Assembly: GCA_030148045.1 (NCBI GenBank)
Contig: JASBUE010000314.1
Location: 1-6,581, forward strand
Length of the DNA: 6,581 nucleotides
Direction of reading: 5' to 3'
Source of the DNA: Candidatus Tenderia sp.
GTDB taxonomy: Bacteria; Pseudomonadota; Gammaproteobacteria; Tenderiales; Tenderiaceae
In this document: positions 1-5,148 of the stretch, piece after piece
Layout: every line of letters starts with the position of its first letter
Position numbering within the stretch: position 1 is the stretch's first letter
Made by a program: the position numbers and the translations under genes
The notes under the pieces: generated by a model
The model's input: only the letters and a program-made list of their open reading frames with translations
The model's database searches: none
What the model was told of the DNA's origin: nothing

Positions 1-1
1 G

Positions 2-307
2 GTGGAGACGGGACTGTTTCCATTGATCGAACTGGAGTATGGCGCGGTGACCGGAGTGATGCGCTTGGCGCGGCAACGACCGGTGAAGGAGTATCTGGCA
101 TTGCAGGGCCGCTTCAAGCACCTGCTCGCCGGCGGTAAAGACGGCGCCGAAGAGATCCGCCACCTGCAGGCCTTGGCCGATGCCAATATCCGTCGCTACG
201 GCTTGCTGGACGCCGATACCGAGTGGGATACCGATAAGGCATCCCAGGTGCAACGGCACGGTCGCGGCGGCTACCATCCGGTGTCGGGTGGGGAGGTCTC
301 GTCATGA
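2..307 (+). CDS. porB: 2-oxoacid (probably pyruvate):ferredoxin oxidoreductase beta subunit, C-terminal fragment
   Basis: Partial gene cut by the left edge; only the last 101 residues are present and the true start lies outside. The enzyme family interconverts pyruvate and CoA with acetyl-CoA, CO2 and reduced ferredoxin in the cytoplasm; the beta subunit carries the thiamine diphosphate site, which is not in this fragment. The call rests on the C-terminal signature: a PLIELEYG stretch, then PVKEYLALQGRFKHL near residues 27-41, which I recognise as the typical end of PorB-type subunits, then an Ala/Arg-rich tail. The stop overlaps the next start as ATGA (304-307), so the NADPH/ferredoxin flavoprotein downstream is probably translationally coupled and is the likely electron partner. 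A 2-oxoglutarate or other 2-oxoacid enzyme cannot be excluded, since the substrate-determining part is missing. Confidence 0.78.
   Translation: METGLFPLIELEYGAVTGVMRLARQRPVKEYLALQGRFKHLLAGGKDGAEEIRHLQALADANIRRYGLLDADTEWDTDKASQVQRHGRGGYHPVSGGEVSS
290..296 (+). promoter_or_regulatory. Shine-Dalgarno site of the NAD(P)H/FAD Fe-S oxidoreductase
   Basis: GGGGAGG ends 7 bases before the ATG at 304 and lies inside the end of the porB-like frame. It supports the ATGA-overlapping start at 304. Confidence 0.7.
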
Positions 308-1938
308 GCCGCCTGGCCATCGAACCCGGCAGCACCACCGTCTATCACACCGGTGACTGGCGCCACCAGCAGCCGGTTTATCGCGACAAGTGGCCGCCCT
401 GCGGTCAGGCCTGCCCCGCCGAGGAGGATATCCAGGCCTGGCTGGCATTCGCCAGCGATGGTCGCTGGGAGGCGGCGTGTCGCACGCTTACGGATCGCAA
501 TCCTCTGCCGGCGGTGATGGGGCGCGTCTGTTACCATCCCTGCGAGCGTGCCTGCAATCGCACCCATCTGGATACGGCGGTGAACATCCACGCCGTCGAA
601 CGCCATCTCGGCGATCTTGCCCTCAGTCAGGGGTGGCGTCACCACCGCCTTACCGAGCAGCGGCAGGCGCAGCGGGTGGCGGTGGTGGGCGCGGGGCCGG
701 CGGGCCTCTCCTGCGCCTTCCAGCTGGTGCGGCGCGGCTACCCGGTGACGCTCTTCGACGCCCAGTCCCAGCCCGGTGGCACCTTGTACAGCGGCATTCC
801 CGAGTACCGCCTGCCGAAGTCGGTGCTGAAAGGGGAGATCGATGCCATCCTTGCCTTGGGTGTACAGCTCAAGCCCAACACCCGCATCGGCACCGATATC
901 AGTGCGGACAGCCTGCAAAAAGAATTCGACGCCGTGTTTCTCGCCGTCGGCGCCTTGCAGCCACGCCTCTACCGTGACGACGGCTACGGCAGCCACAGCG
1001 TGATGAGCGGCGTCGATTTTCTGCGCCGTATCAACGCCGGGGAACGTCTGCGCCTGCCCAGGCAGGTGGCCGTGATCGGCGGTGGCAATACCGCCATGGA
1101 CGCGGCGCGCTGCGCGCGGCGGCTGGGAGCGGAGGTGACCGTGGTGTGTTCACAGGATCCTCACGGCAGCCACGGCGGGCATCCCGGTGCGGAGATGCCG
1201 GCCTCTCTCGACGAGGTGATCCAGGCCGAGGACGAAGGGGTGCGCCTGCTGTATCGGGCCGGCGTGCGCCGCCTGGTGCGCAGCGGCGCGCACCTGTCCG
1301 GCGTGGAGCTTGCCCGTGTCGATCAGATCCATGACCGCCATGGCCGTTTCAATCCGGTGTTGTTCGAGGGTACCGAGGAGTTTCTGCCCGCCGGTCTGGC
1401 GATCTTTGCCATCGGCCAGGAGGTGGAGTGGCAGGGTCTGGAGACGCTGCTGGAGGCCGAGGTGGCTGGTGTTTTCATCGGCGGTGACGCGGCGGGCTTG
1501 CCGCGTTTCGCCGCCACCGCCGTCGGCAGCGGCTACCAGGCGGCAATGTCGATCATCTCGTTCCTGAGCGGCGCGCCGTCGCAGTATCGGCATCATGACA
1601 AGGCCGAGATCACCTTCCGCGACATCAAGCAGGAATATTATCCCAAGCAGGCCCGCAACGAGGGCGCCGTCAAGGCCGCTCCTGCGCTGGATTTTAACGA
1701 GCGGGTGGCCGGGCTTGCTGGCGACGAGGCCTTGCGTGAGGCCGGTCGCTGCCTGAGTTGTGGCGTCTGTTTCGAGTGCGACAACTGCTGGCATTTCTGT
1801 CCCGACGCCGCGGTGATCAAACAGGAGGGGGGATATGAGATCGACTACGATTACTGCAAGGGTTGCGGCATCTGTGCCGCGGAGTGTCCATGCGGGCACA
1901 TCGATATGGAACGTGTGAGCGGGCAGCGGAAAGGGTGA
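304..1938 (+). CDS. GltD-like NAD(P)H/FAD oxidoreductase with N-terminal Fe-S cysteines and C-terminal 2x[4Fe-4S] ferredoxin domain
   Basis: A 544-residue cytoplasmic flavoprotein predicted to move electrons between NAD(P)H and ferredoxin. The N-terminal dihydropyrimidine-dehydrogenase/GltD-type Fe-S region has C33, C37, C76, C80 and C84. An FAD-binding GAGPAG follows at 129-134, with the family stretch GGTLYSGIPEYRLPK at about 158-172. The NAD(P)H-binding GGGNTA is at 259-264 and the second FAD contact, IGGDAAG, near 392-398. The C-terminal ferredoxin domain has C489-x2-C492-x2-C495-x3-C499-P and C518-x2-C521-x2-C524-x3-C528-P, plus extra C483, C486 and C530. Sitting directly after porB, it probably serves as the pyridine-nucleotide/ferredoxin partner of the 2-oxoacid oxidoreductase. 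The layout also recalls DsrL and glutamate synthase small subunits; no large glutamate synthase subunit or dsr gene is visible, so I prefer the POR-linked role. The N-terminal Fe-S region has fewer cysteines than classic GltD. Confidence 0.85.
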   Translation: MSRLAIEPGSTTVYHTGDWRHQQPVYRDKWPPCGQACPAEEDIQAWLAFASDGRWEAACRTLTDRNPLPAVMGRVCYHPCERACNRTHLDTAVNIHAVERHLGDLALSQGWRHHRLTEQRQAQRVAVVGAGPAGLSCAFQLVRRGYPVTLFDAQSQPGGTLYSGIPEYRLPKSVLKGEIDAILALGVQLKPNTRIGTDISADSLQKEFDAVFLAVGALQPRLYRDDGYGSHSVMSGVDFLRRINAGERLRLPRQVAVIGGGNTAMDAARCARRLGAEVTVVCSQDPHGSHGGHPGAEMPASLDEVIQAEDEGVRLLYRAGVRRLVRSGAHLSGVELARVDQIHDRHGRFNPVLFEGTEEFLPAGLAIFAIGQEVEWQGLETLLEAEVAGVFIGGDAAGLPRFAATAVGSGYQAAMSIISFLSGAPSQYRHHDKAEITFRDIKQEYYPKQARNEGAVKAAPALDFNERVAGLAGDEALREAGRCLSCGVCFECDNCWHFCPDAAVIKQEGGYEIDYDYCKGCGICAAECPCGHIDMERVSGQRKG

Positions 1939-1944
1939 TCTTGT

Positions 1945-3129
1945 ATGGGCTTGATTGTCCCGAAAAAGCGCACGGAAGACGTCATCCAGATTGCCGGTGC
2001 GGGCCCGGCGGGATTGGCCGCCGCCATTACCTTGGCCCACGGCGGTCGGCAGGTGATCGTTCACGAGACACAAGCGCAAGTCGGTCATCGTTTCGGCGCC
2101 GACTTGCAAGGTCTGGAAAACTGGAGCACCGAACAGGACGTGCTCGATATGCTGCGCGGCCTGGGACTGACAACGGATTTTGCCGCCCCGCCTTTCGAGC
2201 GTGGCACAGGTTTCGATGCCTGGGGCAAACGTTACGACATCGTTGGCAAGAAACCGCTTTTTTACATGGTGGAACGGGGCCCCGGGCCGCGGACACTGGA
2301 CACGGCCCTGCTCGAACAGGCGCGTGCGCTGGGGGTGGAGGTGCGCTTCAACAGCCGGCTCGACCATGTGGAGGGAGACGCCGTCCTCGCCACCGGCCCC
2401 AAGACGGCGGATGCCATCGCCGTCGGTTATCACTTCGAAAGCGATTGGGACGACGGTTTTTGGATTATTTATGACGATAACATCGCCCCCAAAGGCTATG
2501 CCTATCTGCTGATCATGAACGGCTGCGGCACCGTCAAGAGCTGCATGTTCACCGGTTTCAAGCAGGAGCGGCAGTATGTGCAACGCACCGTGGAGGCCTT
2601 TCAAGACTTGGTCGGCCTGGAGATGAAAAACCCGCGACCTCACGGCGGCGCAGGTAATTTCCGTATTCCCGGGCGTGCCATCAGCGGCGCGCATTTGGTG
2701 GTGGGTGAGCAGGCGGGGTTTCAGGATTTCCTGTGGGGTTTCGGCATGCGCTTCGCCATGGTATCCGGCGTGCTGGCGGCACGCAGCCTGCTTGAGGGTG
2801 AGAGCTACGACGAACTGTGGCGACGGGAGCTGGGGCCACAATTGTGGAACGGCCAGATCAACCGGGCCATCTACGCCGCGCTCGGCAACCGCGGCTACCG
2901 CTGGTTTTTGAACCGCAACCAGACAAGGCGCTGGGATGCACATCGATTTCTGCACGGCCTCTATCAGCCCTGGCCGTTAAAACGACTGCTGCTGCCCTGG
3001 GCACGCCGGCGGCAGCGCCTGCGGCGCAAGGACGCCAGCTGCGACCACCTCGATTGCCACTGCGTATGGTGCCGCCATGGTGATCACCCTGTGGCAGTGG
3101 GTCTAGAAGAATACGGACAACGTAGCTAA
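1945..3129 (+). CDS. Geranylgeranyl-reductase-like FAD-dependent oxidoreductase with C-terminal Cys/His cluster
   Basis: A 394-residue flavoprotein. The N-terminal FAD-binding Rossmann motif GAGPAG is at 18-23, followed by a helix and an acidic residue (E41) ending strand 2. The second FAD-contact region, VVGEQAGFQDFLWGFGMRFA (about 252-271), is the counterpart of the GDAAG...GEG/GI segment of geranylgeranyl-reductase/squalene-epoxidase-like enzymes. The true substrate is unknown; lipid or quinone saturation is the family precedent, but gene context points to an electron-transfer partner of the upstream ferredoxin flavoprotein. The start 6 bases after the previous stop, preceded by GGGTGA, suggests one operon. 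The C-terminus is odd: a basic stretch (about 354-362) leads into C366, H368, C371, H372, C373, C376 and H378, which could bind a metal or Fe-S cluster. No signal peptide or clear membrane segment is seen. Family assignment is fairly sure, function is not. Confidence 0.75.
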   Translation: MGLIVPKKRTEDVIQIAGAGPAGLAAAITLAHGGRQVIVHETQAQVGHRFGADLQGLENWSTEQDVLDMLRGLGLTTDFAAPPFERGTGFDAWGKRYDIVGKKPLFYMVERGPGPRTLDTALLEQARALGVEVRFNSRLDHVEGDAVLATGPKTADAIAVGYHFESDWDDGFWIIYDDNIAPKGYAYLLIMNGCGTVKSCMFTGFKQERQYVQRTVEAFQDLVGLEMKNPRPHGGAGNFRIPGRAISGAHLVVGEQAGFQDFLWGFGMRFAMVSGVLAARSLLEGESYDELWRRELGPQLWNGQINRAIYAALGNRGYRWFLNRNQTRRWDAHRFLHGLYQPWPLKRLLLPWARRRQRLRRKDASCDHLDCHCVWCRHGDHPVAVGLEEYGQRS

Positions 3130-3170
3130 AGAAGATGAGGCACGAATGGCAAGAAAATGATTTTTGGTGG

Positions 3171-3188
3171 GCAATGCGCATACATTGC
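3171..3188. promoter_or_regulatory. Perfect 6-6-6 inverted repeat upstream of the YHS gene (possible operator or hairpin)
   Basis: GCAATG (3171-3176), a 6-base spacer CGCATA, then CATTGC (3183-3188). It lies in the 121-base gap between the reductase-like gene and the YHS gene, about 60 bases before the YHS start, where a dimeric regulator could bind. No convincing -35/-10 pair was found beside it, and a 6-bp arm can arise by chance. Confidence 0.3.
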
Positions 3189-3212
3189 AAATGGCGGTGC
3201 GTTCGAAATGGT

Positions 3213-3227
3213 GCCCCACAGCGGGGC
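3213..3227 (+). promoter_or_regulatory. Small GC hairpin just before the YHS ribosome-binding site
   Basis: GCCCC (3213-3217), ACAGC loop, GGGGC (3223-3227), ending 8 bases before the Shine-Dalgarno. There is no following T-run, so it is not a standard terminator; it might affect translation or mRNA stability of the YHS transcript. Confidence 0.3.
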
Positions 3228-3235
3228 CGTGTAAT

Positions 3236-3243
3236 AGAGGAGA
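3236..3243 (+). promoter_or_regulatory. Shine-Dalgarno deciding the YHS start at 3251
   Basis: AGAGGAGA with its GGAG core 8 bases before the ATG at 3251. It shows that the true start is this ATG, which begins directly at the YHS motif, rather than the in-frame ATG at 3164, which would add 29 residues with no family resemblance. Confidence 0.8.
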
Positions 3244-3250
3244 AAATCTC

Positions 3251-3445
3251 ATGGTAAAAGATCCGGTATGCGGTATGGAGATCGACAAGGAAAAGGCGGT
3301 GGCGCAGCAAGAGCATGAGGGCCAGACTTATTATTTCTGTTCCGTGTCGTGCCGCGACAAGTTCAACGCCGCGCCGCAGGATTACATCCAGAACCAAGCG
3401 GGCGGAGGTGCGCATAAAGGGAAGGGGGGCTGTTGTTGTTCGTGA
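3251..3445 (+). CDS. Small YHS-domain (TRASH-like) metal-binding protein with Cys-rich tail
   Basis: A 64-residue cytoplasmic protein that is essentially one YHS domain. It starts with DPVCGM (residues 4-9) and continues with a Y27-Y28-F29-C30 stretch, C34, F38 and P42-x2-Y45, the standard spacing of the domain as found at the N-terminus of copper P-type ATPases and in free-standing small proteins. C7, C30 and C34 are the expected metal ligands. The C-terminus adds a Gly/Lys linker and C61-C62-C63 before a final Ser, an extra thiol cluster not needed for the YHS fold. No signal peptide is seen. It stands alone between an upstream redox operon and the 112-bp inverted-repeat element, and likely acts as a soft-metal (for example copper) sensor, chaperone or sequestering protein. 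The domain call is firm; the metal is inferred. Confidence 0.87.
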   Translation: MVKDPVCGMEIDKEKAVAQQEHEGQTYYFCSVSCRDKFNAAPQDYIQNQAGGGAHKGKGGCCCS

Positions 3446-3471
3446 TATTCAGCACCGCATACCAAGGAGTT

Positions 3472-3583
3472 CACAAGTTGCCCGACATTCCCGTGCCGGT
3501 CACGCTGTGAATACATCCCTGTACGCTCGACGGCCGCGTCCATGCGGCCGACGGACCCGCACCGGAATGTCGGGCAACTTGTG
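3472..3583. repeat. 112-bp MITE-like element with perfect 20-bp terminal inverted repeats
   Basis: The left arm CACAAGTTGCCCGACATTCC (3472-3491) is exactly repeated in reverse complement at 3564-3583; allowing two mismatches, the arms extend to 29 bp. Inside is a second palindrome, CGGCCGC (3531-3537), 6-base loop, GCGGCCG (3544-3550), and a short TACA...TGTA pairing near 3512-3523. TT flanks both ends (3470-3471 and 3584-3585), which could be a 2-bp target duplication but is too short to prove it. No protein of credible quality is encoded. The inner part resembles extragenic repeats I associate with gammaproteobacterial genomes; that is memory, not a search. It could be a non-autonomous mobile element or a transcribed long hairpin between the YHS and cytochrome genes. 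Confidence 0.75.
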
Positions 3584-3667
3584 TTCGGATGAGTAAGAGG
3601 CAGCTCTGGGTAACGGCGGCGAATATAACCGCCTTCAAAAAGTTTTTAAACATAGAAAGGACGCTTT
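3584..3667 (+). promoter_or_regulatory. Leader of the cytochrome c gene with small hairpin and A/T tract
   Basis: GGCGG (3615-3619) and CCGCC (3629-3633) can pair across a 9-base AT-rich loop, followed by AAAAAGTTTTT (3637-3647) and a Shine-Dalgarno-like AAAGGA (about 3656-3661). The A/T tract is not a clean T-run, so this is a weak terminator candidate; it may instead be an unstructured leader aiding ribosome access. No convincing promoter hexamers were found. Confidence 0.3.
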
Positions 3668-4252
3668 ATGAAGAGTGTAGCGACCACCTTGGGTGTTATC
3701 GTCGTTCTCGCCATTTCCGTGATGCTGGCGGTGATGTACACGGGTGTCTTTAACGTTGCCACGGCGTGGCAGGATCCGGCGCTGGTGCGTTGGGTGTTGG
3801 TCACCACCCGTGAGAGCTCAATCGAGCGCCGCGCCCGGGATGTGCAAGCACCGAACCTGGAAGGCGCGGCTCGCCTCGAGAATGGTTTCCGCGGCTACCG
3901 GGAGATGTGCGCCATCTGCCACGGCACGCCCGGCGGTAAACCGTCGCCGCTGGCGAAGGGGCTCAATCCGGAACCACCCGATCTCTCGGAGGAGGCGGAG
4001 CACATGTCCGCCGCCGAATTGTTCTGGGTGACCAAGAACGGTATCCGCATGACCGGCATGCCGGCCTGGGGACCATCCCACAACGATGAGGAGTTATGGG
4101 ATATCGTGGCATTCGTGAAGGCGTTGCCGGAGATAAGCCCAGCGGAGTATCGCGCCCTGGATCGCCGTTTGCCGCCGGGCCATGGGGACGGAGGTCATGA
4201 TAACGGATCACCGCATCACGGCGAGGAAGAAGATAAACCGCACGGGCATTGA
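3668..4252 (+). CDS. Membrane-anchored class I monoheme cytochrome c with His-rich C-terminal tail
   Basis: A 194-residue periplasm-facing cytochrome. Residues 5-24 form a hydrophobic segment serving as signal anchor or signal peptide. The heme c attachment site C81-A-I-C84-H85 is followed by GTPGG and GLNPEPPDL (about 98-106). The distal ligand region KNGIRMTGMPAWGPSH (123-138) supplies the axial methionine, M131 by homology with the usual GMPxxG motif, or M128. The DEELWDIVAFVKALP helix (140-154) closes the class I fold. The TGVFNVA, GLNP and TGMPAWGPSH blocks match a family of small proteobacterial cytochromes whose donor and acceptor I cannot name. After about residue 170 the protein ends in an acidic His-rich tail with H172, H177, H183, H184, H192 and H194, likely metal binding. 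The start at 3668 has AAAGGA 6-7 bases upstream. It likely works with the small His-rich and DUF5676-like proteins downstream. Confidence 0.9.
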   Translation: MKSVATTLGVIVVLAISVMLAVMYTGVFNVATAWQDPALVRWVLVTTRESSIERRARDVQAPNLEGAARLENGFRGYREMCAICHGTPGGKPSPLAKGLNPEPPDLSEEAEHMSAAELFWVTKNGIRMTGMPAWGPSHNDEELWDIVAFVKALPEISPAEYRALDRRLPPGHGDGGHDNGSPHHGEEEDKPHGH

Positions 4253-4358
4253 GGGTGTGGCCGGCGGAGGCTTATCCGTCCCCGCGAAATGTTAATCATG
4301 GCCCGATGCCGCGGAATATATCTGAACAATAGTTTGCCGAACACGGCAGGAGGGTTTT
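4253..4358 (+). promoter_or_regulatory. Spacer between the cytochrome c and His/Gly-rich genes, with weak promoter-like hexamers
   Basis: A 106-base gap with no clear terminator. TTAATC (4292-4297) and AATATA (4315-4320) are 17 bases apart and could be a poor sigma-70-type promoter, but neither hexamer is close to consensus. The strong AGGAGGG at 4348-4354 is the ribosome-binding site of the next gene. Confidence 0.2.
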
Positions 4359-4580
4359 ATGGAATGGCTGGCACAAAACTGGTTCTGGGTGCTGATCGGC
4401 ATAGTGTTCGTGGCCATGCACATGTTTGGCCACGGCGGTCATGGCGGGGGCGGTGGACATAGTGGCCATGGCGGGGGCGGCTGCGGGCATGACGGACATG
4501 ACGCCCCGGATAAACCGGACGACCGCGACGCCGGTCCGAATGAGGCAAGCCCGCGGAAGCCTGCCGGGCACCAACACTGA
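4359..4580 (+). CDS. Small His/Gly-rich single-span membrane protein (DUF2933-like, tentative)
   Basis: A 73-residue protein with one membrane span (about residues 4-20, WLAQNWFWVLIGIVFVAM), immediately followed by H21-M22-F-G-H25 and a Gly/His tract to about residue 48 containing H21, H25, H28, H34, H37, H44, H47 and C42. A charged, Pro-rich tail ends in H71 and H73. The layout, a span running into MH-x-F-G-H and then HGGHGG, resembles small DUF2933-type proteins I recall from metal-resistance neighbourhoods, but I hold the family name loosely. Histidine, Cys and Met density suggests copper, zinc or nickel binding at the membrane surface; topology is not determined by the sequence alone. The start has AGGAGGG four bases upstream. 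The downstream DUF5676-like gene follows after 10 bases, so the two are probably co-translated. Confidence 0.8.
   Translation: MEWLAQNWFWVLIGIVFVAMHMFGHGGHGGGGGHSGHGGGGCGHDGHDAPDKPDDRDAGPNEASPRKPAGHQH
4440..4480 (+). repeat. In-frame 14-bp direct repeat within the His/Gly tract
   Basis: CATGGCGGGGGCGG occurs at 4440-4453 and 4467-4480, a 27-base (9-codon) period in frame. It is consistent with growth of the Gly/His tract by short tandem duplication, and copy number may vary between strains. Confidence 0.7.
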
Positions 4581-4581
4581 T

Positions 4582-4585
4582 GGAG
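4582..4585 (+). promoter_or_regulatory. Shine-Dalgarno deciding the DUF5676-like start at 4591
   Basis: GGAG five bases before the ATG at 4591, directly after the upstream stop at 4578-4580. It supports the 92-residue form over the longer in-frame extension back to 4426, which would overlap the His/Gly gene in another frame and add 55 residues without family character. Confidence 0.7.
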
Positions 4586-4590
4586 TGGAT

Positions 4591-4869
4591 ATGCTCAATA
4601 CAAAACTGGTTTCCTGGACCCTGGGTTTGTGGGGCGCGGTTATGTTTATTACGTGCGTCGTATATGGCCTGGTGACGCCGCAGAGCCTGCACATGCATGA
4701 GTTTCTCGAGCAGGTGCTGCCGGCGTTCAAATGGTTGACCTGGTGGGGCTTCCTGCTGGGGCTGGTGGAGAGCTTTCTCTATGGTGTGTATGCCGGGCTG
4801 GTGTTCTGTCCACTCTACAATGGCCTCAAGCGCTACGTCGGCGGCCAACCGACGACCCCGGAGCCCTGA
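4591..4869 (+). CDS. DUF5676-like small membrane protein, two spans
   Basis: A 92-residue integral membrane protein. It begins MLNTKLVSW and has two hydrophobic segments, about residues 9-28 (LGLWGAVMFITCVVYGLV) and about 50-73 (WWGFLLGLVESFLYGVYAGLVF), then a P74-L-Y76-N77 stretch and a short basic/Pro tail. The LN start, the FLLGL-x-ES-x-LYG-x-YAGL core of span 2 and the closing F-x2-LYN are what I recognise as the DUF5676 family, small membrane proteins of unknown function often seen near metal-efflux genes (from memory). Between the spans is a short loop with H34, H36 and M35 that could contact metal. It starts 10 bases after the His/Gly gene and likely forms an operon with it and perhaps the cytochrome. 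A terminator-like hairpin follows at 4878. Confidence 0.75.
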   Translation: MLNTKLVSWTLGLWGAVMFITCVVYGLVTPQSLHMHEFLEQVLPAFKWLTWWGFLLGLVESFLYGVYAGLVFCPLYNGLKRYVGGQPTTPEP

Positions 4870-4877
4870 TGCCGAAT

Positions 4878-4910
4878 AAGCCGTGGAATCAGCTCAGCGG
4901 CTTCCCCTTT
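4878..4910 (+). terminator. Weak Rho-independent-like terminator after the DUF5676-like gene
   Basis: AAGCCG (4878-4883) pairs with CGGCTT (4898-4903) across a 14-base loop, followed by CCCCTTTCTTTATTCTT, a pyrimidine-rich but interrupted T-run. It starts 8 bases after the stop at 4869. The stem is short and the loop large, so efficiency is doubtful. Confidence 0.4.
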
Positions 4911-5010
4911 CTTTATTCTTCGTACGCCGGGGCGAGCAGTCCAAGGTGAATACGTCTTGTGCAAAGGCAGGCAGCCCCTGGGGTAGAAGAAAAAATTTAA
5001 TAACAATATT

Positions 5011-5019
5011 GAGGAGGAG
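5011..5019 (+). promoter_or_regulatory. Strong Shine-Dalgarno in front of the 41-codon frame
   Basis: GAGGAGGAG, with AGGAGG at 5012-5017, sits 5 bases before the ATG at 5023. It follows an AT-rich stretch (about 4988-5010) unlike the GC-rich surroundings, so translation initiation here is plausible. Confidence 0.65.
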
Positions 5020-5022
5020 AAA

Positions 5023-5148
5023 ATGTGTGCTGACGATGTAAAGAGATGCCGACAAACCGCGCTCGTGGCCATCGGGGCGGCCAGCCTTAAGATCGTTGCC
5101 GTATCCGGCCACAGTCGCCGTAGAGCGAAATCAGGAGCAGCCGCATGA
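5023..5148 (+). CDS. Possible 41-residue small protein or leader peptide overlapping the beta-CASP gene
   Basis: An ATG after a near-ideal Shine-Dalgarno opens a 41-codon frame whose stop overlaps the next gene as ATGA (5145-5148), the same coupling used elsewhere in this window. The peptide starts MCADDVKRCRQ, has a mildly hydrophobic middle (TALVAIGAASLKIVAV, about residues 12-27) and a basic, Ala/Ser tail with three consecutive Arg (34-36). I do not recognise a family. Codon use is less G/C-biased at third positions than in the neighbouring genes and includes AGA twice and CGA, so it could be a true short gene, a leader that couples translation into the downstream gene, or the remnant of a truncated gene. 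The hydrophobic part is too short and interrupted by K23 for a confident membrane span. Confidence 0.45.
   Translation: MCADDVKRCRQTALVAIGAASLKIVAVSGHSRRRAKSGAAA

Noticed and set aside
271..996. 241-codon minus-strand frame
   Set aside because: Antisense shadow of the GltD-like gene, with no family motifs and no ribosome-binding site context that I could support.
304..1938. Assignment as glutamate synthase small subunit (gltD) or dsrL
   Set aside because: The flavoprotein core is shared, but the neighbours are POR-type and no glutamate synthase large subunit or dsr gene is visible, so a specific symbol is not justified.
1150..2955. 601-codon open frame on the minus strand
   Set aside because: It runs antisense across two + strand genes with clear FAD, NAD(P) and Fe-S motifs, and its translation shows no recognisable domain. 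Long antisense frames are common in high-GC coding DNA.
3164..3250. N-terminal extension of the YHS gene
   Set aside because: The added 29 residues lack family resemblance and would be translated through the GC hairpin; the strong Shine-Dalgarno at 3236-3243 fits the start at 3251.
3472..3583. CRISPR array or Rho-independent terminator
   Set aside because: There are no regularly spaced direct repeats, and the long inverted repeat is not followed by a T-run.
3315..3596. 93-codon + frame crossing the YHS end and the inverted-repeat element
   Set aside because: Out of frame with the YHS domain, Arg-rich low-quality translation, and it includes the palindromic element.
4426..4590. N-terminal extension of the DUF5676-like gene
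   Set aside because: It would overlap most of the His/Gly-rich gene out of frame. The Shine-Dalgarno before 4591 and the family-typical MLNTK start favour the short form.
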